64,000 nt of DNA from Auanema rhodensis. Lineage: Eukaryota; Nematoda; Chromadorea; Rhabditida; Rhabditidae. The stretch is from assembly GCA_964057225.1 (NCBI GenBank), contig OZ059899.1, positions 20,902,501 to 20,966,500 on the forward strand. Reading direction: 5' to 3'. This document shows, in pieces, positions 1 to 9,758 of the stretch. The position numbers were made by a program, and so were the translations under genes. The notes below the pieces were generated by a model. The model did not search any database, was not told the origin of the DNA, and worked only from the letters and a program-made list of their open reading frames with translations. Position 1 is the stretch's first letter. Each line of letters opens with the position of its first letter.

Positions 1-1612
1 AAGCAATGTTGAGTGTACATGGAAACTCAACATACACTAATGCATCATTTTTCAAACGATCATAACTAATTTTTGTATTAACCGTTTCTCAATGTAGTAT
101 AGTGCATTCGATGCGGATTTTTAAGCTGCGTCGATCTGTGTTATCAGATTTGCGCTAGCTTAAAAATGCACCTAGATATCAACTGATATAAGTTCACACT
201 TATATCCTCGATTTTCACCCTGAAGAATTAATTTTTTCGTTGAATAACATTGTCCATCGTCTTTGCCTTGATAAAAGGAATCTAAAAACATCTACTTTTT
301 GCTAAATTATTTTGAAATTTTTCGAAAAAATTTTTGTCAAAATGTTTTTGGAAGCAATGTTGAGTGTACATGGAAACTCAACATACACTAATGCATCATT
401 TTTCAAACGATCATAACTAATTTTTGTATTAAGCGTTTCTCATTGTAGTATAGTGCATTCGATGCGGATTTTTAAGCTGCGTCGATCTGTGTTATCAGAT
501 TTGCGCTAGCTTAAAAATGCACCGAGATATCAACTGATAAAAGTTCACACTTATATCCTCGATTTTCACCCTGAAGAATTAATTTTTTCGTTGAATAACA
601 TTGTCCATCGTCTTTGCCTTGAAAAAAGAAATCTAAAAACAAAAAATTTTTGTCAAAATGTTTTTGGAAGCAATGTTGAGTGTACATGGAAACTCAACAT
701 ACACTAATGCATCATTTTTCAAATGATCATAACTAATTATTGTATCAAGCGTTTCTCAATGTAATATAGTGCATTCGATGCGGATTTTTAAGTTGCGTCG
801 ATCTGTGTTATCAGATTTGCGCTAGCTTAAAAATGCACCTAGATATCAACTGATATAAGTTCACACTTATATCCTCGATTTTCACCCTGAAGAATTAATT
901 TTTGCGTTGATTAACATTGTCCATCGTCTTTGCCTCGAAAAAAGGAATCTAAAAACATCTACGTTTCGCTAAATTATTTTGAAATTTTTGGAAAAAATTT
1001 TTGTCAAAATGTTTTTGGAAGCAATGTTGAGTGTACATGGAAACTCAACATACACTAATGCATCATTTTTCAAACGATCATAACTAATTTTTGTATTAAG
1101 CGTTTCTCAATGTAGTATAGTGCATTCGATGCGGATTTTTAAGCTGCGTCGATCTTTGTTATCAGATTTGCGCTAGCTTAAAAATGCACCGAGATATCAA
1201 CTGATATAAGTTCACACTTATATCCTCGATTTTCACCCTGAAGAATTAATTTTTTCGTTGAATAACATTGTCCATCGTCTTTGCCTTGAAAAAAGAAATC
1301 TAAAAACATCTACTTTTTGCTAAATTATTTTGAAATTTTTCGAAAAAATTTTTGTCAAAATGTTTTTGGAAGCAATGTTGAGTGTACATGGAAACTCAAC
1401 ATACACTAATGCATCATTTTTCAAACGATCATAACTGATTTTTGTATTAACCGTTTCTCAATGTAGTATAGTGCATTCGATGCGGATTTTTAAGCTGCGT
1501 CGATCTGTGTTATCAGATTTGCGCTAGCTTAAAAATGCACCGAGATATCAACTGATAAAAGTTCACACTTATATCCTCGATTTTCACCCTGAAGAATTAA
1601 TTTTTTCGTTGA
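1..1612 (+). repeat. Copy 1 of 7-monomer (2422-bp) periodic segment
   Basis: m1 to the left half of m5 matches m8 to the left half of m12 with a shift of 2422 bp, that is six 351-bp monomers plus one 316-bp monomer. Shared rare variants include the 35-bp deletion (m2/m9), TTTTTGCGTTGATT and TTTTTGGAAAA (m3/m10), GATCTTTGTT (m4/m11), and ATAACTGATT with GATAAAAG (m5/m12). The match ends at m5: after about 1612 it carries GATTAAC, CCTCGAAAAAAGG and CTACGTTTCGC, whereas m12 carries GAATAAC and GAAATC. The left end runs off the window. Confidence 0.9.
352..667 (+). repeat. Truncated 316-bp monomer (m2), 35-bp internal deletion
   Basis: Relative to the standard monomer, positions 290-324 are missing: TCTAAAAAC at 632-640 runs directly into AAAAAATTTTTGTC at 641. 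The deletion removes the tail up to the central CG of the TTTTTCGAAAAA palindrome and leaves only its right arm. Only about one base of microhomology is present at the breakpoints. The same junction occurs in m9. Confidence 0.95.
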
Positions 1613-1725
1613 TTAACATTGTCCATCGTCTTTGCCTCGAAAAAAGGAATCTAAAAACATCTACGTTTCGCTAAATTATTTTGAAATTTTTCGAAAAAAT
1701 TTTTGTCAAAATGTTTTTGGAAGCA

Positions 1726-1753
1726 ATGTTGAGTGTACATGGAAACTCAACAT
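1726..1753. repeat. Inverted repeat 1 of the monomer (9-bp arms, 10-nt loop)
   Basis: ATGTTGAGT at monomer positions 6-14 is the exact reverse complement of ACTCAACAT at 25-33, separated by 10 nt. The dyad recurs in nearly every monomer. Exceptions change one arm only: ATATTGAGT in m22, m25, m40 and m43; TTGTGTG in m24 and m42; ACTAAACAT in m105, m111 and m114; ATTCAACAT in the right-hand subfamily. None shows a matching change in the other arm, so selection for a folded RNA is not supported. A role as cruciform-forming DNA or a dyad protein-binding site remains possible. Confidence 0.9.
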
Positions 1754-1836
1754 ACACTAATGCATCATTTTTCAAACGATCATAACTAATTTTTGTATTA
1801 ACCGTTTCTCAATGTAGTATAGTGCATTCGATGCGG

Positions 1837-1887
1837 ATTTTTAAGCTGCGTCGATCTGTGTTATCAGATTTGCGCTAGCTTAAAAAT
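1837..1887. repeat. Inverted repeat 2 of the monomer (11-bp arms with nested stems)
   Basis: ATTTTTAAGCT at monomer positions 117-127 pairs perfectly with AGCTTAAAAAT at 157-167. Inside it, GCG at 128-130 can pair with CGC at 153-155 (one base bulged), and ATCTG at 134-138 pairs with CAGAT at 145-149 around a 6-nt loop. This makes a nearly continuous 51-nt fold, the longest in the monomer. The C-to-T change at position 126 in one subfamily leaves a G-T wobble. The TTAATAATG variant (position 164) and the GC-to-AA change at 152-153 in m17 and m36 break pairing without compensation. Confidence 0.9.
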
Positions 1888-1895
1888 GCACCTAG

Positions 1896-1926
1896 ATATC
1901 AACTGATATAAGTTCACACTTATATC
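1896..1926. repeat. Overlapping dyads 3a/3b of the monomer
   Basis: Two symmetries share sequence. ATATCA-AC-TGATAT (176-189) is a perfect 14-bp dyad with a 2-nt centre. GATATAAGT (185-193) and ACTTATATC (198-206) are perfect 9-bp arms around a 4-nt loop. The two hairpins are mutually exclusive. From 47667 onward many monomers carry T-to-A at position 200, which breaks 3b. A subset also carries G-to-T at 185, which breaks 3a but creates a different perfect palindrome, AACTTATATAAGTT. The variant GATAAAAG (position 189) also breaks 3b in several monomers. Confidence 0.9.
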
Positions 1927-2028
1927 CTCGATTTTCACCCTGAAGAATTAATTTTTTCGTTGAATAACATTGTCCATCGTCTTTGCCTTGATAAAAGGAA
2001 TCTAAAAACATCTACTTTTTGCTAAATT

Positions 2029-2063
2029 ATTTTGAAATTTTTCGAAAAAATTTTTGTCAAAAT
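2029..2063. repeat. Imperfect palindrome 4 around TTTTTCGAAAAA
   Basis: The core TTTTTCGAAAAA (monomer positions 318-329) is a perfect 12-bp palindrome containing TTCGAA. It is flanked by ATTTTGA (309-315) and TCAAAAT (337-343), which are exact reverse complements, so the whole 35-bp segment is a quasi-palindrome with a few unpaired A/T bases. It sits in the A/T-tract-rich tail, which may be intrinsically curved. Core variants are TTTTTGG in m3 and m10 and ATTGTTCG in m19, m22, m122, m123, m127, m128 and m131. The 316-bp monomers lack its left half. Confidence 0.88.
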
Positions 2064-2422
2064 GTTTTTGGAAGCAATGTTGAGTGTACATGGAAACTCA
2101 ACATACACTAATGCATCATTTTTCAAACGATCATAACTAATTTTTGTATTAACCGTTTCTCAATGTAGTATAGTGCATTCGATGCGGATTTTTAAGCTGC
2201 GTCGATCTGTGTTATCAGATTTGCGCTAGCTTAAAAATGCACCTAGATATCAACTGATATAAGTTCACACTTATATCCTCGATTTTCACCCTGAAGAATT
2301 AATTTTTTCGTTGAATAACATTGTCCATCGTCTTTGCCTCGAAAAAAGGAATCTAAAAACATCTACGTTTCGCTAAATTATTTTGAAATTTTTCGAAAAA
2401 ATTTTTGTCAAAATGTTTTTGG

Positions 2423-4034
2423 AAGCAATGTTGAGTGTACATGGAAACTCAACATACACTAATGCATCATTTTTCAAACGATCATAACTAATTTTTGTAT
2501 TAACCGTTTCTCAATGTAGTATAGTGCATTCGATGCGGATTTTTAAGCTGCGTCGATCTGTGTTATCAGATTTGCGCTAGCTTAAAAATGCACCTAGATA
2601 TCAACTGATATAAGTTCACACTTATATCCTCGATTTTCACCCTGAAGAATTAATTTTTTCGTTGAATAACATTGTCCATCGTCTTTGCCTTGATAAAAGG
2701 AATCTAAAAACATCTACTTTTTGCTAAATTATTTTGAAATTTTTCGAAAAAATTTTTGTCAAAATGTTTTTGGAAGCAATGTTGAGTGTACATGGAAACT
2801 CAACATACACTAATGCATCATTTTTCAAACGATCATAACTAATTTTTGTATTAAGCGTTTCTCATTGTAGTATAGTGCATTCGATGCGGATTTTTAAGCT
2901 GCGTCGATCTGTGTTATCAGATTTGCGCTAGCTTAAAAATGCACCGAGATATCAACTGATAAAAGTTCACACTTATATCCTCGATTTTCACCCTGAAGAA
3001 TTAATTTTTTCGTTGAATAACATTGTCCATCGTCTTTGCCTTGAAAAAAGAAATCTAAAAACAAAAAATTTTTGTCAAAATGTTTTTGGAAGCAATGTTG
3101 AGTGTACATGGAAACTCAACATACACTAATGCATCATTTTTCAAATGATCATAACTAATTATTGTATCAAGCGTTTCTCAATGTAATATAGTGCATTCGA
3201 TGCGGATTTTTAAGTTGCGTCGATCTGTGTTATCAGATTTGCGCTAGCTTAAAAATGCACCTAGATATCAACTGATATAAGTTCACACTTATATCCTCGA
3301 TTTTCACCCTGAAGAATTAATTTTTGCGTTGATTAACATTGTCCATCGTCTTTGCCTCGAAAAAAGGAATCTAAAAACATCTACGTTTCGCTAAATTATT
3401 TTGAAATTTTTGGAAAAAATTTTTGTCAAAATGTTTTTGGAAGCAATGTTGAGTGTACATGGAAACTCAACATACACTAATGCATCATTTTTCAAACGAT
3501 CATAACTAATTTTTGTATTAAGCGTTTCTCAATGTAGTATAGTGCATTCGATGCGGATTTTTAAGCTGCGTCGATCTTTGTTATCAGATTTGCGCTAGCT
3601 TAAAAATGCACCGAGATATCAACTGATATAAGTTCACACTTATATCCTCGATTTTCACCCTGAAGAATTAATTTTTTCGTTGAATAACATTGTCCATCGT
3701 CTTTGCCTTGAAAAAAGAAATCTAAAAACATCTACTTTTTGCTAAATTATTTTGAAATTTTTCGAAAAAATTTTTGTCAAAATGTTTTTGGAAGCAATGT
3801 TGAGTGTACATGGAAACTCAACATACACTAATGCATCATTTTTCAAACGATCATAACTGATTTTTGTATTAACCGTTTCTCAATGTAGTATAGTGCATTC
3901 GATGCGGATTTTTAAGCTGCGTCGATCTGTGTTATCAGATTTGCGCTAGCTTAAAAATGCACCGAGATATCAACTGATAAAAGTTCACACTTATATCCTC
4001 GATTTTCACCCTGAAGAATTAATTTTTTCGTTGA
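2423..4034 (+). repeat. Copy 2 of 7-monomer (2422-bp) periodic segment
   Basis: This matches 1-1612 with no differences that I noticed, including the identical 35-bp deletion junction (3062/3063 against 640/641). The interval between the copies holds the right half of m5, then m6 (same type as m1) and m7. The right part of this copy overlaps the start of the 18-mer higher-order repeat at 3441. The 7-mer duplication and the 18-mer duplication are therefore nested events. Confidence 0.88.
2774..3089 (+). repeat. Truncated 316-bp monomer (m9), same 35-bp deletion
   Basis: The junction at 3062/3063 is identical to that of m2, and the flanking monomers also match, so a single deletion was copied with the 2422-bp segment. 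No other monomer in the window has it. Confidence 0.95.
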
Positions 4035-7000
4035 ATAACATTGTCCATCGTCTTTGCCTTGAAAAAAGAAATCTAAAAACATCTACTTTTTGCTAAATTA
4101 TTTTGAAATTTTTCGAAAAAATTTTTGTCAAAATGTTTTTGGAAGCAATGTTGAGTGTACATGGAAACTCAACATACACTAATGCATCATTTTTCAAATG
4201 ATCATAACTAATTATTGTATCAAGCGTTTCTCAATGTAATATAGTGCATTCGATGCGGATTTTTAAGTTGCGTCGATCTGTGTTATCAGATTTGCGCTAG
4301 CTTAAAAATGCACCTAGATATCAACTGATATAAGTTCACACTTATATCCTCGATTTTCACCCTGAAGAATTAATTTTTTTGTTGATTAACATTGTCCATC
4401 GTCTTTGCCTTGAAAAAAGGAATCTAAAAACATCTACTTTTTGCTAAATTATTTTGAAATTTTTCGAAAAAATTTTTGTCAAAATGTTTTTGGAAGCAAT
4501 GTTGAGTGTACATGGAAACTCAACATACACTAATGCATCATTTTTCAAACGATCATAACTGATTTTTGTATTAACCGTTTCTCAATGTAGTATAGTGCAT
4601 TCGATGCGGATTTTTAAGCTGCGTCGATCTGTGTTATCATATTTGCGCTAGCTTAAAAATGCACCTAGATATCAACTGATATAAGTTCACACTTATATCC
4701 TCGATTTTCACCCTGAAGAATTAATTTTTTCGTTGAATAACATTGTCCATCGTCTTTGCCTTGATAAAAGGAATCTAAAAACATCTACTTTTTGCTAAAT
4801 TATTTTGAAATTTTTCGAAAAAATTTTTGTCAAAATGTTTTTGGAAGCAATGTTGAGTGTACATGGAAACTCAACATACACTAATGCATCATTTTTCAAA
4901 CGATCATAACTAATTTTTGTATTAAGCGTTTCTCATTGTAGTATAGTGCATTCGATGCGGATTTTTAAGCTGCGTCGATCTGTGTTATCAGATTTGCGCT
5001 AGCTTAAAAATGCACCGAGATATCAACTGATAAAAGTTCACACTTATATCCTCGATTTTCACCCTGAAGAATTAATTTTTTCGTTGAATAACATTGTCCA
5101 TCGTCTTTGCCTTGAAAAAAGAAATCTAAAAACATCTACTTTTTGCTAAATTATTTTGAAATTTTTCGAAAAAATTTTTGTCAAAATGTTTTTGGAAGCA
5201 ATGTTGAGTGTACATGGAAACTCAACATACACTAATGCATCATTTTTCAAATTATCATAACTAATTATTGTATCAAGCGTTTCTCAATGTAATATAGTGC
5301 ATTCGATGCGGATTTTTAAGTTGCGTCGATCTGTGTTATCAGATTTGCGCTAGCTTAAAAATGCACCGAGATATCAACTGATATAAGTTCACACTTATAT
5401 CCTCGATTTTCACCCTGAAGAATTAATTTTTTCGTTGAATAACATTGTCCATCGTCTTTGCCTTGAAAAAAGAAATCTAAAAACATCTACTTTTTGCTAA
5501 ATTATTTTGAAATTTTTCGAAAAAATTTTTGTCAAAATGTTTTTGGAAGCAATGTTGAGTGTACATGGAAACTCAACATACACTAATGCATCATTTTTCA
5601 AACGATCATAACTGATTTTTGTATTAACCGTTTCTCAATGTAGTATAGTGCATTCGATGCGGATTTTTAAGCTGCGTCGATCTGTGTTATCAGATTTAAG
5701 CTAGCTTAAAAATGCACCTAGATATCAACTGATATAAGTTCACACTTATATCCTCGATTTTCACCCTGAAGAATTAATTTTTTCGTTGAATAACATTGTC
5801 CATCGTCTTTGCCTCGATAAAAGGAATCTAAAAACATCTACTTTTTGCTAAATTATTTTGAAATTTTTCGAAAAAATTTTTGTCAAAATGTTTTTGGAAG
5901 CAATGTTGAGTGTACATGGAAACTCAACATACACTAATGCATCATTTTTCAAACGATCATAACTAATTTTTGTATTAAGCGTTTCTCATTGTAGTATAGT
6001 GCATTCGATGCGGATTTTTAAGCTGCGTCGATCTGTGTTATCAGATTTGCGCTAGCTTAAAAATGCACCGAGATATCAACTGATAAAAGTTCACACTTAT
6101 ATCCTCGATTTTCACCCTGAAGAATTAATTTTTTCGTTGAATAACATTGTCCATCGTCTTTGCCTTGAAAAAAGAAATCTAAAAACATCTACTTTTTGCT
6201 AAATTATTTTGAAATTTTTCGAAAAAATTTTTGTCAAAATGTTTTTGGAAGCAATGTTGAGTGTACATGGAAACTCAACATACACTAATGCATCATTTTT
6301 CAAATGATCATAACTAATTATTGTATCAAGCGTTTCTCAATGTAATATAGTGCATTCGATGCGGATTTTTAAGCTGCGTCGATCTGTGTTATCAGATTTG
6401 CGCTAGCTTAAAAATGCACCGAGATATCAACTGATATAAGTTCACACTTATATCCTCGATTTTCACCCTGAAGAATTAATTTTTTCGTTGAATAACATTG
6501 TCCATCGTCTTTGCCTTGAAAAAAGGAATCTAAAAACATCTACTTTTTGCTAAATTATTTTGAAATTGTTCGAAAAAATTTTTGTCAAAATGTTTTTGGA
6601 AGCAATGTTGAGTGTACATGGAAACTCAACATACACTAATGCATCATTTTTCAAATGATCATAACTAATTATTGTATCAAGCGTTTCTCAATGTAATATA
6701 GTGCATTCGATGCGGATTTTTAAGTTGCGTCGATCTGTGTTATCAGATTTGCGCTAGCTTAAAAATGCACCGAGATATCAACTGATATAAGTTCACACTT
6801 ATATCCTCGATTTTCACCCTGAAGAATTAATTTTTTCGTTGAATAACATTGTCCATCGTCTTTGCCTTGAAAAAAGAAATCTAAAAACATCTACTTTTTG
6901 CTAAATTATTTTGAAATTTTTCGAAAAAATTTTTGTCAAAATGTTTTTGGAAGCAATGTTGAGTGTACATGGAAACTCAACATACACTAATGCATCATTT

Positions 7001-9758
7001 TTCAAACGATCATAACTGATTTTTGTATTAACCGTTTCTCAATGTAGTATAGTGCATTCGATGCGGATTTTTAAGCTGCGTCGATCTGTGTTATCAGATT
7101 TGCGCTAGCTTAAAAATGCACCTAGATATCAACTGATATAAGTTCACACTTATATCCTCGATTTTCACCCTGAAGAATTAATTTTTTCGTTGATTAACAT
7201 TGTCCATCGTCTTTGCCTCGAAAAAAGGAATCTAAAAACATCTACTTTTTGCTAAATTATGTTGAAATTTTTCGAAAAAATTTTTGTCAAAATGTTTTTG
7301 GAAGCAATATTGAGTGTACATGGAAACTCAACATACACTAATGCATCATTTTTCAAACGATCATAACTAATTTTTGTATTAAGCGTTTCTCAATGTAGTA
7401 TAGTGCATTCGATGCGGATTTTTAAGCTGCGTCGATCTGTGTTATCAGATTTGCGCTAGCTTAAAAATGCACCGAGATATCAACTGATATAAGTTCACAC
7501 TTATATCCTTGATTTTCACCCTGAAGAATTAATTTTTTCGTTGAATAACATTGTCCATCGTCTTTGCCTTGAAAAAAGGAATCTAAAAACATCTACTTTT
7601 TGCTAAATTATTTTGAAATTGTTCGAAAAAATTTTTGTCAAAATGTTTTTGGAAGCAATGTTGAGTGTACATGGAAACTCAACATACACTAATGCATCAT
7701 TTTTCAAACGATCATAACTAATTTTTGTATTAAGCGTTTCTCAATGTAGTATAGGGCATTCGATGCGGATTTTTAAGCTGCGTCGATCTGTGTTATCAGA
7801 TTTGCGCTAGCTTAAAAATGCACCTAGATATCAACTGATATAAGTTCACACTTATATCCTCGATTTTCACTTTGAAGAATTAATTTTTTCGTTGATTAAC
7901 ATTGTCCATCGTCTTTGCCTTGAAAAAAGGAATCTAAAAACATCTACTTTTTGCTAAATTATGTTGAAATTTTTCGAAAAAATTTTTGTCAAAATGTTTT
8001 TGGAAGCAATGTTGTGTGTACATGGAAACTCAACATACACTAATGCATCATTTTTCAAATGATCATAACTAATTATTGTATCAAGCGTTTCTCAATGTAG
8101 TATAGTGCATTCGATGCGGATTTTTAAGCTGCGTCGATCTGTGTTATCAGATTTGCGCTAGCTTAAAAATGCACCGAGATATCAACTGATATAAGTTCAC
8201 ACTTATATCCTCGATTTTCACCCTGAAGAATTAATTTTTTCGTTGATTAACATTGTCCATCGTCTTTGCCTCGAAAAAAGGAATCTAAAAACATCTACGT
8301 TTCGCTAAATTATTTTGAAATTTTTCGAAAAAATTTTTGTCAAAATGTTTTTGGAAGCAATATTGAGTGTACATGGAAACTCAACATACACTAATGCATC
8401 ATTTTTCAAACGATCATAACTAATTTTTGTATTAAGCGTTTCTCAATGTAGTATAGTGCATTCGATGCGGATTTTTAAGCTGCGTCGATCTGTGTTATCA
8501 GATTTGCGCTAGCTTAAAAATGCACCGAGATATCAACTGATATAAGTTCACACTTATATCCTCGATTTTCACCCTGAAGAATTAATTTTTTCGTTGAATA
8601 ACATTGTCCATCGTCTTTGCCTTGAAAAAAGAAATCTAAAAACATCTACTTTTTGCTAAATTATTTTGAAATTTTTCGAAAAAATTTTTGTCAAAATGTT
8701 TTTGGAAGCAATGTTGAGTGTACATGGAAACTCAACATACACTAATGCATCATTTTTCAAACGATCATAACTGATTTTTGTATTAACCGTTTCTCAATGT
8801 AGTATAGTGCATTCGATGCGGATTTTTAAGCTGCGTCGATCTGTGTTATCAGATTTGCGCTAGCTTAAAAATGCACCTAGATATCAACTGATATAAGTTC
8901 ACACTTATATCCTCGATTTTCACCCTGAAGAATTAATTTTTTCGTTGAATAACATTGTCCATCGTCTTTGCCTTGATAAAAGGAATCTAAAAACATCTAC
9001 TTTTTGCTAAATTATTTTGAAATTTTTCGAAAAAATTTTTGTCAAAATGTTTTTGGAAGCAATGTTGAGTGTACATGGAAACTCAACATACACTAATGCA
9101 TCATTTTTCAAACGATCATAACTAATTTTTGTATTAAGCGTTTCTCATTGTAGTATAGTGCATTCGATGCGGATTTTTAAGCTGCGTCGATCTGTGTTAT
9201 CAGATTTGCGCTAGCTTAAAAATGCACCTAGATATCAACTGATATAAGTTCACACTTATATCCTCGATTTTCACTTTGAAGAATTAATTTTTTCGTTGAT
9301 TAACATTGTCCATCGTCTTTGCCTTGAAAAAAGGAATCTAAAAACATCTACTTTTTGCTAAATTATGTTGAAATTTTTCGAAAAAATTTTTGTCAAAATG
9401 TTTTTGGAAGCAATGTTGAGTGTACATGGAAACTCAACATACACTAATGCATCATTTTTCAAACGATCATAACTAATTTTTGTATTAACCGTTTCTCAAT
9501 GTAGTATAGTGCATTCGATGCGGATTTTTAAGCTACGTCGATCTGTGTTATCAGATTTGCGCTAGCTTAAAAATGCACCGAGATATCAACTGATATAAGT
9601 TCACACTTATATCCTCGATTTTCACCCTGAAGAATTAATTTTTTCGTTGAATAACATTGTCCATCGTCTTTGCCTTGAAAAAAGAAATCTAAAAACATCT
9701 ACTTTTTGCTAAATTATTTTGAAATTTTTCGAAAAAATTTTTGTCAAAATGTTTTTGG
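3441..9758 (+). repeat. 18-monomer HOR, copy A (6318 bp)
   Basis: m11 to m28 align in order with m29 to m46. Shared rare markers, in order, are GATCTTTGTT (3571 and 9889), TTATCATATT (m14/m33), CAAATTATC (m16/m35), CAGATTTAAG (5691 and 12360), AATATTGAG (m22/m40 and m25/m43), ATAGGGC (m23/m41), TTGTGTG (m24/m42), TCACTTTGAAG (m27/m45) and AGCTACGTCG (9531 and 15849). The copies are offset by 6318 bp outside, and 6669 bp inside, the interval between two compensating one-monomer events. Copy A has an extra monomer, m19 (6249-6599), with no partner in copy B. Confidence 0.93.

Larger units (their letters stand above)
1721..2071 (+). repeat. Representative 351-bp monomer (m6), used as reference
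   Basis: This copy is identical by eye to m1 (1-351) and m8 (2423-2773) and serves as the coordinate system. Features by monomer position: inverted repeat 6-33; NsiI-type ATGCAT at 40-45; short dyad GCAT-TCG-ATGC at 104-114; long inverted repeat 117-167 containing GCTAGC at 154-159; GATATC at 175-180; overlapping dyads 176-189 and 185-206; an A/T-tract-rich tail from about 270 to 349 containing TTCGAA at 321-326 inside an imperfect palindrome (309-343). Dimorphic sites that define monomer types include 57, 68, 69, 72, 79, 82, 92, 97, 126, 173, 185, 189, 200, 244, 249, 254, 278, 295, 296 and 311. The length is close to twice a 175-bp nucleosome repeat. I found no convincing internal half-repeat, so it does not look like a recent dimer. 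Confidence 0.95.

Noticed and set aside
1726-1753. Conserved structured RNA from the hairpins
   Set aside because: Arm variants such as ATATTGAGT, ACTAAACAT, GATAAAAG and CACACATATA occur without compensating changes, so RNA pairing does not seem to be under selection.
1953-1974. CENP-B-box-like motif near TTTTCGTTGAATAAC
   Set aside because: The TTCGNNNNA half fits, but the essential CGGG part is ACAT. The reverse-strand candidates beside TTCGAA also fail.
1721-2071. Monomer as a dimer of two ~175-bp half repeats
   Set aside because: Comparing the two halves by eye shows only generic A/T-tract similarity and no shared ordered motifs.
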